NCBI GenBank assembly: GCA_963691655.1
Contig: OY829326.1
Span: forward strand, 99,819,340 to 99,883,339
Source of the DNA: Toxonevra muliebris
Lineage: Eukaryota > Arthropoda > Insecta > Diptera > Pallopteridae
Length of the DNA stretch: 64,000 bases
Reading direction: 5' to 3'
Part shown: positions 22,987 to 34,435 of the stretch, piece after piece
How the letters are laid out: each line of letters begins with the position of its first letter
Numbering within the stretch: the first letter of the stretch is position 1
Translations under genes and position numbers: made by a program
The notes under the pieces: model-generated
The model's database searches: none
Seen by the model: the letters and a program-made list of their open reading frames with translations, nothing else
What the model was told of the DNA's origin: nothing

Positions 22987-24337
22987 TACTTTAAAAATGA
23001 TTTGACTAAATTTTCAGATCATTATCTGCCTGATCCTCCATCTCTTATCAGGTAAGAGATGGAAGAAAAGTGAATACGCAAAATTTTTTACCTCTTTGTG
23101 CTTAACAACTTTGCTTCAGACATCAAATTCGTATCTGTTGAAATAAAGAAATGTCTTAATAGACACCGAAGACCCCATTTTTACGGCTTCACTGTCCATA
23201 TTGTGGGTGAACTTGCCATCGAGAAAAATTGAGTACGCAGTCGGGATTAACGACCCTAAATTATTATACCGTTGAAAAATCTCGCACATGAGACAAAAGT
23301 TGAAAATTTGTTCCACTGCGTAACGAATGTGATCTATACATTTATTAGCGTAACTACAATTTTATTCCAGAAGATCCAGAAGTGCTATACTATCATATAT
23401 ATCAATTTAAAAAGCTTGACGAGTATGTTAGGCAAACATTATCAGATTTAAAATCGGTTTAGCTAATTCCAAAATATTAGCTTTGAAAGTTCTTTTAAAT
23501 TCAATCATTGAACGAAGCATTGCATTCATCGTTGTAAAAATCATTGCTTAAGCGGGAGTGAATAACAAATGAGAGAGAGAGAAGACATGAGTAACGGCAT
23601 TTCTCAGAATTATCTAATGAATTATCTGCATACATAAATAACAAATCAAACACCAACGAGTAGTTTGGTTCTCTTTTGATATTTGTTTTCTCATAAAGAG
23701 ATTTCTTGAGCCAAAAAAAAAAAAAAAAAAAATATAGCCCCAGTTACTGGGGCCTTATCGACTAGTATACCATAACTCAACTAGGGTGGTAAAATAAAAT
23801 TTTTAAGTTTCCTTAAAAAAAATTTTTGGAATAAAAATTTTCAAAAAAAATCTGCGAAAATAGCAAATAGTTAATAGCTGTAATTGATTTTCTTCATGGC
23901 CATTCGATTTCGGTTTTTAATTTTTTTGACCCCCGTCCACACCTTACCAAAATCTGAAAAAATTGGAATATGAGTATTCGAAAGAGACATAAGAAAAATC
24001 AGAGTAGTAAACCTATTTTTAGTATGAAAAAATCGCATGTAAAAAGTTTCGCGATTTTTTTCATCGCGTATTTCGAGTTAGAAAAATCGCGAAAAAATTC
24101 CAAATGTGTCTCCGAAACCAAAAAATTACTGTGAATTTTTTCAGATTTTTCCTATGATTAGTTAAATTAAAAAATGCGAAAAACGAAATTTACAAAATCC
24201 ATTACTCATTAAAAATTGCAGATAATGACTGAAAATTTAGCCAAATAATTTCTAAATCAATTGCTTCAAAAGCGACCATGCGAAACTTGATTTGGTTTGG
24301 GGGCATTTCTGACATGGAAGCCCGACTATGCCCTTTG

Positions 24338-26695
24338 CGCACATATTGTTTCGTTTATACTCTATTTTATTCTCCAGATAAATATAAATATTTTTTACGT
24401 GCAATTATAGAGTGACCTACATCACACTCCATGTAAGTAGGGAATTTGTTATCAATGGCATCAAAAATATTTTCACTCTGAGTGAATAATACTGCCACTA
24501 GCGAGTTTTTATTTTAACCTATATATGTATCACTGTAAAAGGCCATATTTTATTTATTTAAATAGTTGTTAGTAAATTCTTATTATGAAACTATGCGGAC
24601 ATTTTTAAAATAACAACCGTTATTTTAGTTACTGTCAACTAACAGACTAAAAAATTTATTATAAACGCATTGCAATATTATTGTTTCATTTTCATGAACA
24701 CCACGTCAAAACATCCGCAAATAAATAACTAACGTCGAACAAAGAATACCAGAAAAATACGAAATTTCCTTTGTCCGGATGAAAAAAAAAAAAACTGAAC
24801 AATAAAGAACTTTTGTAGTTCTGTAGCTGTAGAATAAAAAAAGACAAGAATGGCAAGAAAATAAATGAGCAAAAATAATGAAAATAATTATGAAAATTGT
24901 AGTTTGCTATCACACAAAATGCCCCCCCAGTTCAAAGGCAACACAAGCACACACATACTCACAGAAACTAAAAGAGACCGTATATGTGGATGCGAGTGGG
25001 TAGAATGACTGCGAAAACCGGAAATGCGTCAAAAGTATTCCGTCAAATATAAATTACTCAACCAGCAAAACTTACTTCTGGTTTTCTGTGGTAGTATGCT
25101 TCATTCATATTTTCATTTTTATTGCCTATTAGTTATTTCCAAAATTAAGTGTAATTATAATTAAAATCTATTTGGGTGCGCGTGTCTATAATTTTTAGCT
25201 AACACTTAGCAGCATTGCAGGCAAATTCTAAATAATTGAGCACATAACTAAAACCAAAATAATCAAAACACGCTAAAAATTATTTATTAATCTGCTAAAA
25301 TTCGCTACAAGTTTATGCAGGTTGTATATTTATACGTGAATAGGTGATTATACAGCAGCCAGCATAAACAAGTATCAAAGTACAACGAACACAAATTTGA
25401 AGAAACATTTCACTAGAAATTAAAATTTTTTGATCAGTTCTGAAGGACTAAGAGTCGAAGAAATTTATTAAGCATCGCCTAAAAAGTCGTCTACTTAACC
25501 TTCCGTTAGGTACCAAATAATATTATCCGATTTCAAAAATTCTTCTTTTATTATTTTTGTACACTCAAGAAGAAATGAAAGAGCTTTGAAATTTGAAAAA
25601 AATTTTGGTCAAAGAATTTTGAAAAATCATTATTTATTGTCGAAATTTCGGTATTTTCAAGACCCTTTTGGAAGTAAGAAGTTGTCTGATTTCAAAAAAA
25701 TTTTCCACTTTTGTTCATCAGGATCTGAAAAAATTTTACTATGCTGCCGCTTTTTAATTTTTGGCTTATGTCCCTTCATTTGTTCAATTTTGTTACATAC
25801 TGTATATATCACTAAGCTTGCATTTAATGTTAATTCTAAAAAATATTTATTCGACTGTGTAATTCAAGGTCTTAAATAGTTTTGTAACATGTCTAGCCTA
25901 TAAATAAATAAATATGTAAATGTAAAATTGTAAAATAATGAATTATCTATGTTTAGCGTGTATTTACTGTACTTAATTCATTTTGTTTTCTGCCTGCATA
26001 ATTCATTTGCATTAGTTAAATCGATCAACAAATTAATTTGATTTTTGTTATGTTGTTTGAGCTCATTAAAATATTTAAATATAAATATATATTTTCGTAA
26101 ATTAATGATGCATTTCATTTGCGTTTTATACAATTGAGTTACCTCCGTTTGGCATACATACAATGCATACGTTGATAATTAAATTTATTTGGGTTAGGAA
26201 CAAAAAATAATGCATAAATTACAGTTTTGCTACAATTCAAAAAAAAAAAAAAATAATAATATACTAGTTTATATAAAACGTAAACAATTTTACATTTAAT
26301 ATTACTTGATTCAAATATTTTACGCAACTAAGTAAAGTATAGACATAAATATTCCAAAGACCTTCAGACTGTACTGAATGAATTAAAGACATCTCTATTT
26401 ACATATATGTATGTAAATGTGCTTAACCTGACTCAATAATTTGCTGGTTCGCTTCACTTACTGACTAACCAAGAATTAAAGCTTTTAAGTCTAGTTGCAT
26501 AAAATTGAGAATATATTTTTCTCACATCTGAGAATAAGAAAAAAGACTCTTAATTAATGCACCATACACATTGATGACGGCAGCTACACGACTACATCTG
26601 TCAAATTATAAAAAATACATGTTCTTATGGAGACGATTATTTTGGCGACGACACGGCCACATGACCACCGACCACAATTGTGGCTGTAGCTAATT
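24338..26695. other. AT-rich stretch without recognised genes
   Basis: Only short frames of low complexity are present on either strand. A 97-codon frame at 25586-25879 has no recognisable features. The sequence looks mostly unique. Confidence 0.5.
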
Positions 26696-27231
26696 TTAAA
26701 GCCCCCTTAACAATGGAGCGAGAACGCGAGGCGATGTTCGAAAGCGTCACGTCGACAAATTTTCATTCAATGTGTTTCAATGTGCGCATAAACAATGAAG
26801 CGAGGCGAGCTCTTGTCTCGCCAGTGAATTTCGAAAATTTGAAAAAAACCTCGCGAGCGAGACGCGATGTTGATACCTGTAGAGCTGCCAGATGTACTAC
26901 ATACTGTTGAAATGAAATAAAATATAAAGTATGTTAGTAGAAAACTGTGGAAAAACGGAATAATCCTTAGTGCAGCAATTATTGAATGAGTAAATAATCT
27001 TTTTTATTAAATTTTGCTGAAAAGAACTTGATTTTAAAATATACACACAATTTTTGACAATGAATGATGGTAACTCTTAATAAAGTAAACACACTTTAAA
27101 AAGCTGTTTCATATTCATCGCGCCTCGCTTAATTGTAAATTGAACAATTAGAATAGCGACGAGTGCTCTCGTTTCCGAAATCGACTTTGAAACACGCCTC
27201 GCGTCCGCGCTCCATTGTAAATGGGGCTTAA
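26696..27231. mobile_element. TTAA-flanked MITE with CG-rich inverted arms
   Basis: TTAA lies at 26696-26699 and 27228-27231. The left arm reads agcccccttaacaatggagc and then gcgaggcg; the right arm read inward is gccccatttacaatggagcg and then gcgaggcg. A weaker match continues to about 130 bp. Frames at 26680-26910 and 27077-27427 run through the arms and are not genes. TTAA targets occur in piggyBac and Kolobok elements; the end sequence alone does not decide between them. Confidence 0.65.
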
Positions 27232-27469
27232 ATCTATTTCTAATTTGACTAGCGACAGAGAGAGAGGGAAGAGAGTTTGCTTTTGTTGTTTTGGCTGCGA
27301 TTGCTGTAGGTGGTGCAGCTTCCATTGCGTTTAGTAGCTGACTACAAGGCGATGGTGGTAGCCGTGTAGGGTTCGTGTAGCTGGAGTTGTCAATATGTAT
27401 GGACCATAAAACGGCAAATTCAACCACAGCAATAATAACATGTTATATATAGATCCAGGTCATACTCAG

Positions 27470-29313
27470 TAGTGTCCGACCGATTATTCGGCTTCAGTTC
27501 TTCGGCTATTCGGCCTAAAATTGCACCTTCGGCATCGGCTTCGGCAAAAAATGGCCGAAGTATTTAGCCGAAGCCTAAGATTATAATATATTTTTTTATA
27601 ATAATTTTTAATATAGATTGGCAGTAAGAAATTATACAAATAAATGAAAATGAAGTGGTTTTATAAAGGATTTACATTACAATTTCTATGTTATATTTTC
27701 TCCGTTTGCTTGTTCCATTTTTACTTTTGAAATAACCCACAGATTTACAATCGTAGAAACAGTAATCAGTGATTTTTTTTAAATGAACTACCTGCTGGGA
27801 CTAATACAATTAGAGGCAGCAGAAGCGTGCAAAACTTTTTTACTTTTTAAGGAAGACTTGATGCGTATTGAAAAGAAGCGTGAATTGTTAGAAAAGACGA
27901 CATTTTCCATTACTGGCGTTTCAATTTTTTTTTTTTTTTTTTTTGTTTTCAAGGAGGTCAAAAATATTGAAAATTGTTTTGGCTAAAATCGCTCTAGAAT
28001 ATATGTGTAAAGGGATTCTTTGAAATTCACAGTCGATTGAAAGTTACAGATGTTTATTTGCAGTCCCTAATACAGCAATCATGCATATTTGAGCTTTGAA
28101 ACCAGTTTTTCTCAAAACGGCATTTTTCGAAATTGCTGCCACAATATCTCCAAAACGAATGAACTGATTGCGCTTAAATTTTCATCGTATTTTTAATGCA
28201 ACTGTAATTCTACTCCGTTCGAACCAGGATCATTGTGAAATCTCTCAATGTTTTTTATTTAAATTGAAATAGTTAAAAAAACGATAAAAATCAAATACTT
28301 ATTTTCAAAACTAGATAGATAAAAATACAAACTTTTAATGACTTAACTAAAAGAACATAAGTACAATAAAACTATCCCAAAAATTCAATTTTCAATATTT
28401 TTACTTAACCCTCTAGTTCGCAAGCGTGTCTCTAGACAGCCTTCATCAAAACCGATTTAATTACCACCTTAATAGTTTTTTGTTGCTAAATTTTATCACA
28501 TCGTTTATGGAATTTCCCAAGCTTTTAAAAAATACATTAGTTATGTGTTATTATGATGTTAGCGACAATCAAAGTCAAGGATTGTCAGAAACAGAAAAAT
28601 TAATTATTTTGTTTGAATTTGAGATAAAAATAAATAAAATACTTCCCGTCATACTAGCCAGATAAAAAAACTAGCTGTGAGTAGTTAGGAATTTAAGTTT
28701 TTCATACAAAATATTAAGTTATTTAAAAAAAATTGATAAAAAGTTTATTTAACAACAAACACTTTTAAGCATTCAACTTTTCTGGCTTCATAAAACCACA
28801 CCTAATAAATTTTTTAGGGTTTTGAGATCAGATTTATGCTTTTTACATTAAAATTTATCAATCCTAAATTTTTTTAAATCAATCAAAAATTTGGGAACTA
28901 GAAGGTTCTGGTTCCGGCTATAGGTCTATCGATTAATACGCTGATTCAATCTTTGATTTTAGATAAGCAGAATCAAGGCAGCCATCGGCCAACTTTTTTT
29001 TTGACACAGGTTTTGTTGAACGACAGTCGTTGTAACTGTATATTTTGACGTAAGCCAATTTTTAAATGATTCTTGAAATAAATAATATTTGTCAGCTCCT
29101 TCGACAGTGAACAGTTATTTAGTGTTGCTACTAACTATTTATGTTTTTCTGTATATGTTTGCAAATACATAGGTAAAAAACATTTACTTTCAGATTTTTA
29201 TTTTTTATATTTGAAAAATCCTTCGGTCTTCGGCTTCGGCTTTCCGAAGGTTAGATGAATGGCCGAAGTTAGGATTCGGCTTCGGCCAAAAAATCACCTT
29301 CAGTCGGACACTA
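27470..29313. mobile_element. hAT-superfamily element with TTCGGC subterminal repeats
   Basis: The ends are TAGTGTCCGAC and its exact inverse GTCGGACACTA. The flanks are atactcag (27462-27469) and gtactcag (29314-29321), an 8-bp duplication with one change. Both ends are packed with TTCGGC/GCCGAA words, about eight or more on the left and six or more on the right. The interior has no recognised transposase. It carries an inverted piggyBac-like MITE at 28405-28906, which is therefore younger than the hAT insertion. Confidence 0.82.
28405..28906. mobile_element. piggyBac-like MITE, copy B (inverted relative to copy A)
   Basis: It begins TTAACCCTCTAGTTCG and ends gggaactagaaggtt. Its body is the reverse complement of copy A at 10485-10972 (shared words include cttcccgtcat and tctagac). 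The right TTAA has been lost by mutation. A 79-codon frame inside is incidental. Confidence 0.65.
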
Positions 29314-29562
29314 GTACTCAGGTACAGTACTCTTTGGACTGAGTTAGCTTAGCAAGCATGGCATCTATAAAAAAAAAAAATCTCATGAAGTATTGGGTGT
29401 TTAACTTGAAAATGAGGGATTTACAATTGATGGTGTAACGTTATCACATCTGTCAATAGTGTAGCTACTTTCGTGTTTTAGCTACTCATACACTAAGCTT
29501 TTGTTTTGATTACGTATAAATTTGCCAACGTGTATACAACATAACCTTTTTCCGCTACAAAA

Positions 29563-29808
29563 ATACGTGCCAAATAAACAGCATTTACGGGAAGTTTTGC
29601 TTTTCTTCTTTAATTCGAAAAAAAAGTGCTGCTGAAATTTATCAACTTATGTCGGAAGTTTACGGTGAATATACTTCATCGATTAAAACATGTGAATTAT
29701 GGTTTTTACTCTTTAAAAGTGGAGATTTTGACACGGAAGACAAGGAACGCACAGACCAAATAAAAAAGTTAGAAGATGAAGAATTGGTGAAATGTGGCAA
29801 AATTAGAT
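29563..29808 (+). pseudogene. mariner transposase N-terminal remnant
   Basis: The frame contains FFNSKKSAAEIYQLMSEVYG followed by TSSIKTCELWFLLFKSGDFD and then KLEDEELVKC. This matches the paired helix-turn-helix region of mariner transposases (a KxAxEAxxxI..VYGE pattern, a WFxxFKSGDFD segment and an L(D)EDEL end). The rest of the protein is missing. The words ttgggtgtttaacttg near 29394 may be a left terminal repeat. Confidence 0.65.
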
Positions 29809-30699
29809 AGCTTTCTATGATCATTACTAATAAATTCATTCAATTTATTAGTAGATGCGCTCTCAACTTGTGCAATTCAATAATATAATAGAACTAAAGC
29901 TTTCCATGTAATGTTGCCATAATCTTTACCAAATGTTTTGCCTATCCACTTCCATTTCTCTTTTCTGACAGGATATAAAATGAAAAATCAGAGCTCTGAG
30001 TGAGCGGTCATATATCACCTAGTTATTGATTGCTCTATTTTTAGATAAGTCGATTAGACTTTGAGCTTTAAAGTAGGACTACAGTTCCTCATGTGAAAGA
30101 AAAGCGACAATTTTGAAGTTTTTTTTTTTTTTTGAAGTTATTTCAACACATACTAAAACCAGATTTTGTTTATTAGGTTATTTAGGCTTTAAAAAAAAAA
30201 AAATTTTTTTTCAATTTTAGTTTTATATTTATATTATAAGCGTTTTTTTTATAAATCTCACTTTTTTTGCATGATCGACAGTTAATCTCTAGATTGACTA
30301 GGCCAAGTTTTATAAAACTTAGTGCATTGTATTTGTTAATTTTACACCAAAATCAAACAAATTTATTTCGAAAAATCCCGGACAAAAAATTTCGCAGAGG
30401 GAAAATATCTGAAAAACGTGGATGTTTCTTAATTTTTTTTTTTTTTTTTTTTAAGACAGCAAATTTTTTTTTTTTTTTACGTTTTTTTAAAAAATCTAGC
30501 CACTTTTTTATCATCGTATTTTTAATTATATTTTATTACAAAAATATACAAATAATTAATTTAACACAAAAAATGGTATTTCACATTCTATTTAATTTTT
30601 TTAATAAATATTTTCGCGGTTAAAGTCAGAAATTTGAAAGTGCATATTTTAACGCATAATATAAAATAAAAAAGAATTATTTTATTAAAAACGAAATAT

Positions 30700-30817
30700 T
30701 ATGATTACAATACATTACAGAGTACACAAATATTTGTTTATTGAAATGTCGCCGCGCCTCTCTTAAAAACTGTATACGCCCCCTAGGGGGGCGTGCCTCA
30801 CCACTTGAGAACTACTG
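30700..30817. mobile_element. hAT element right end
   Basis: Read inward from 30817 the sequence is CAGTAGTTCTCAAGTGGTG and then GGCACGCCCCCC. CAGTxGTTCTCAA is a very common hAT terminus. The matching left end is not clearly visible; a weak candidate is CAGTTCCTCATGTG near 30092. The flanking 8 bp (gtgtagaa) has no partner that I could find, so this is probably a truncated copy. Confidence 0.5.
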
Positions 30818-31320
30818 GTGTAGAACAACCCGATGTTAATATGTATCAAAATACCTTCAAAAAAAATTGTAATTTTTTACACATGAGGAACTGTAACTTA
30901 ATAGCCGAACTTTAAGACACTATACCAAATGTAGCTCCTGATTTCAATTTCAATGTTTTTTTCAGTTTTACCAACTGCAGCGTCTTTACTTTCAATGTAA
31001 AAAAGGTCACCACTGTGAGCTTCAAAGGAATCAAATAAATTTAAATATGGAGACGTTTTAACGATAACAGTGAATACCGAAAAATACAAAAATATATTCA
31101 GTGAAAAATGCCAGGCGAAAGATATGTAATACTTCAATTAAGGAGAAACTAAACCAAAAACTTGGAGGAAAAAAATGTTTGAAAACAAATTTCCAAATTA
31201 TTCTTTAAAAAACGCACAAAAGTGTTATAAACCAAAGAGTTTTTTGCCCCGACTTACTCCAAAATATATAATTTTTTAACTTTTTTCAATGACATCTCTT
31301 GTACCAAGACGCTGTTTTTG

Positions 31321-31494
31321 ATGTGTAAACATTTTAGCTCACGGTATGGGCAAAATTTTAAATGTGTAAAATGTAAGAATAACTGTATCGTAAGATGTAA
31401 GTTAACTGTAACGTCCAGTTCCCCTCTCGCTCGCACTACTGCGCGACATGACTGTGCTACTCTAAAAAACAAAGAGAAGAGAGGGAGAAATTAA
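31321..31494 (+). CDS. Family X short ORF with C-x6-C-x20-H-x-C motif, copy 1
   Basis: The 57-residue frame starts at the first ATG of the repeat and reads MCKHFSSRYGQNFKC, VKCKNNCIVRCK, and further on ARHDCATL. Cys15, Cys22, His43 and Cys45 fit a C-x6-C-x20-H-x-C pattern, like the C2HC zinc fingers of the WRKY/GCM1/FLYWCH superfamily found in some Mutator-like transposons. The same reading frame and ligand residues persist in copies 2 and 3. The frame is short and may be the remnant of a longer protein whose N-terminal part is missing. No promoter or splice signal was identified. Whether it is translated is unknown. Confidence 0.35.
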   Translation: MCKHFSSRYGQNFKCVKCKNNCIVRCKLTVTSSSPLARTTARHDCATLKNKEKRGRN

Positions 31495-32043
31495 AATACG
31501 AGCGGAGTTTGTTTGTTTATGTTTCGATCAATTTACTCACACATATATGTACATACGAAAACAAAATGTGTGTGTACATTTATTCGTGGAAGAATTATTT
31601 GTTGGTGTTAAACGTGTGGAGATTGACTATACCATACTAGCAGAGAAGTCGCCGTAGCAAACACAGGCGTTTGATAGGTTTTGCATTCGATTAGTTAGAA
31701 TGCATTAAAATTAAATACTTTTTTAAAATATAAAAACAATACAAAATGATAAGTTATAAAGAATCTAGGTTTCAATAAATGTATAAACAAACTGAAGTGA
31801 TAATGATAGCAAACCACGGCATTATAAAAATTTTGAAAGGCAACACTTTTTTAGCAAATATGTTAAACAGAAAAATTCAAACTTATTTATTGTAAAATCA
31901 CTTATTTACTTCAATAAAAATACATTGTTTCTTATTTTTATTAAATGCAGTTAAGGCAAATCTCTTTGCGGTGCTTTTAAAAAGTAGTGGGGTGACTGGT
32001 CACCCCTGTTACCTTTCTAAGGTTAAATGCGGAAAGCACTTAT

Positions 32044-32119
32044 CGTCGCCTGAGAATTGATTTGGAGTATGTGTGTACAAACTCATACACCTATACGCCA
32101 AATCAATTCTCAAGCGACG
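32044..32119. repeat. 24-bp inverted repeat within family X copy 1
   Basis: cgtcgcctgagaattgattt and four more bases pair with the sequence ending ctcaagcgacg, with two differences over 24 bp and a 28-nt loop. The same stem is present in copy 2 at 52152-52227. In copy 3 only the left arm remains. Confidence 0.7.
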
Positions 32120-33104
32120 TTATGTAAAATTTTCACATCTAATAAAATTTCAAATCGACAGGAAGAAAAACTTAAAGCACGGAAAAAAAGATGCAATTAC
32201 AGCTACGTATATGCGAACATATCGTGCCCGATGCATTGAGTAAAAGAAAAATAATGCAACTACGATTTGGTGCAATTGTAAAATATTTTTGCATTCACAA
32301 CAACAAATATATACAATATGGAATAAAAATTTGCATTTGCAATGATGCAAGACCATTTGCAATTTATAGTGATAGCCCAATTCCCTATAAAAGATAATGA
32401 TATCTAATAAATTTTTAAGTTTATAAAAGAATTGTTTTAATTTGAATTGTTTACCTAGCATGTAGATTATACATCAAATCCCTTTATATGGCTATACATA
32501 TTTGAGCTTATGTACATGGCATTCAGTTGGCTTAACTGTTTACACATCAAATATCTTGCGTGCCTTGCACACATCTATTGTTTTTTTTTTTTTTTTTTGA
32601 AGTGTGGGTGTGCCTGCGAAGAGGAAAAATATAACTTTACCTATTGGTTTAATGATATTGATATTGAAAGCCAGAGGCTTAAGGATATACAAAAAGTTTC
32701 GAGAGAAACTGCCTCAATGCAATCAGTAACAAATTCCTCTCATCGTTTTTAATAAAATCGTAATTTGTATGGCAAGTGCGAAATCAAACATTTTGTGTAC
32801 ACATAAAAAAGTGTCAGGAATCGCTTGAATGTTGATGACCGACTGATCTTCTGTTGTGTAAATGAAATTTGTGTACACATAAAAGATTTAGAGCTGTTTC
32901 GCATATGGGCTACCTTTTGGTCCACGCTGCTCTATATAAATAAAGGTATCCTCAGCAAAGGCATAATTTTGCCTTTTCTTGGCGATTGGAAAAGTACACT
33001 CTGGTACTAAAGTTCGTATAATTTTTGTAAACCCAATATGTTTACTGCTAAAAAGCAATAGGACAAGGAATTAGTAGATTTGCCATCTTGATGCAATTTA
33101 ATAC

Positions 33105-34431
33105 TGTAAACGAGCGCTCCTGGTTTTTAGTTAGGGTATAGTAAGTGAGTAATCAGGGTGAGAGAATAATAACACATTATGAAGAGCCCAACATCCGGAC
33201 GCTCTGATAATATAAACTTTCTATACTATTCTTCCATGCGGACGCATCATTAAGGTTTCTTTCACATAAGCTAACGATAGAGGACAACAAAACCACCAAG
33301 CCACTTGCTTAGGCCACGATTTAAGTCTGAGTATCTTTCTCTTTGCAATGCTGGTCCTTTTATGTCATTTTTATGCCGTATTATTCACGTTCTTTAGATA
33401 TGAGTTGTTGGTAGTATATTAAGCTAAATATTTATAATATGTATTGAAAGTATATATATATATATACACAGTAGATTGCCATCTGTGCAAAGCTCGACTT
33501 TTTCCTGCTCATAGTGGTCTCTAGTGGAAAATAGTCAGTCGGTTTTGAATCAAAGGCTTAAAAACGGGCTTCGAAAAGGTAAATAGCTTTAATCGTTGAT
33601 AACTTCTAAAATATTGAATTTTGAGTGACTGTTCAAAACACTTTTTTTTAAAGATACCTAGGGCAGTATTTCGTTCTTAGAAAGTTTTGATCTACGAGTG
33701 AAATTTAACCATGTTTTGATCGAAAAGCTGTCAATTTTGTACAAAATTTCCATGGGAAAAATTCTTTAAACGAATTTTTTTCAATTTTTTAGAAGTTGTA
33801 TTTTCTGTTTATATTATAGAGAATTAAATGAGAATAGATTAAAAAAAAAAGTTTTTTAAAAATGTTTATTTTTAAGAAAAATAGGCCGTCTCAAATTTAA
33901 AAAAAAAAAATCGATTTATTGAATTTTTTTTTTGAATATTGAGTTTATTTATAGGTAGACGAATCTTTATACAGTGGAACCGCGATAATTCTTACCTTAA
34001 AAACAAGGATTCCATTTTCTACCAATCGGAGATTGCATGGAAAAACATTTCTGTGGACGTTTTGAGCAATTTTATTGAGTCCAAGCCACGTAAATGTGCA
34101 ACAGCTCTGAAAAATAATGGATACGCTACAAAATAGTGGAGAAGTCGATTTTTTTTCTTAATATATTCCATATGTGCTTTAGTTTTGTCGCGTCAGTTTT
34201 ATGCATTTTGTTACTTTTGAGTTAATATTTTTATTTTATGTGATAAATAATATTATATTTCTTATATTTTATTATAACGACACTACATTCTTACTTACTA
34301 CATTCATAAAAAAAATTTCAGTCCAAGCATGTTTTACAATATTACTGAACAAAATGCAAACAAGGAAGAATCCATACTTTAGTTTTGTCCGACACACAAA
34401 ACTAAATTCACTGTAATTTTATGTCGTCACA
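33105..34431 (+). mobile_element. Solo LTR, copy 1, with an internal Tc1-like insertion
   Basis: The LTR begins TGTAAACGAGCGCTCCTGG and ends ttttatgtcgtcaca; atac flanks both sides (33101-33104 and 34432-34435), a 4-bp target duplication typical of Gypsy-type LTR retrotransposons. Its first about 350 bp and last about 20 bp match the LTR at 50247-51056. It is about 500 bp longer because of material inserted between roughly 33470 and 34410. No gag, pol or env sequence is present, so only the LTR remains. Confidence 0.78.
33470..34410 (+). pseudogene. Tc1-like transposon remnant inside the LTR
   Basis: Near 34020-34136 the frame reads IAWKNISVDVLSNFIESKPR followed by KCATALKNNGYATK. This is the usual C-terminus of Tc1-type transposases (A-W-x-x-I ... 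S-M-P-R-R-C ... K-N-x-G-x-x-T-K-Y). The catalytic part is not recognisable. The right edge, acagtgaattt read inward from 34412, could be a Tc1-type end. The left edge is unclear; more than one insertion may be involved. Confidence 0.5.
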
Positions 34432-34435
34432 ATAC

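Larger units (their letters stand above)
21632..24337. mobile_element. Long-TIR element interrupted by a DD37D transposon
   Basis: The left arm begins caaagagcatagccgggttt and contains tccatgtcagaaatg. Its reverse complement, catttctgacatgga, lies at the right end before cactatgccctttg-like sequence. Beyond the inserted transposon the left arm continues (22989-23035: gactaaattttcag) and again matches the right arm near 24225-24250. Each arm is therefore about 125 bp. The centre includes a fragment of family R (23500-23600). I see no transposase of its own and no clear target duplication; long TIRs suggest a foldback or MULE-like element. Confidence 0.65.
31320..32580 (+). repeat. Family X repeat, copy 1
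   Basis: The repeat starts GATGTGTAAACATTTTAGCT and ends cttgcacacatctattg. A T5 run precedes it and a T18 run follows. It aligns nearly end to end with 51394-52643 and 56037-57330, in the same orientation. Ordered contents: a short zinc-finger-like frame at the left end, the word cgtgtggaga(t/c)(t/c)gactatacca, a stem flanking ggggtgactggtcacccc, a 24-bp inverted repeat (32044-32067/32096-32119), and gtttacacatcaaa near the right end, which inverts the left terminus. I do not recognise the superfamily. Confidence 0.8.

Noticed and set aside
26680..26910. 76-codon frame rich in Arg and Glu
   Set aside because: It falls in the inverted arm of the TTAA-flanked MITE; the composition comes from the CG-rich arm.
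29393..29425. Definite left terminal repeat of the mariner remnant at 29563
   Set aside because: No right terminal repeat is present to confirm it, so it is mentioned only as a possibility.
30267..30623. 118-codon frame near the hAT end
   Set aside because: Long Phe and Lys runs from poly-T and poly-A; no hAT transposase motif is present.
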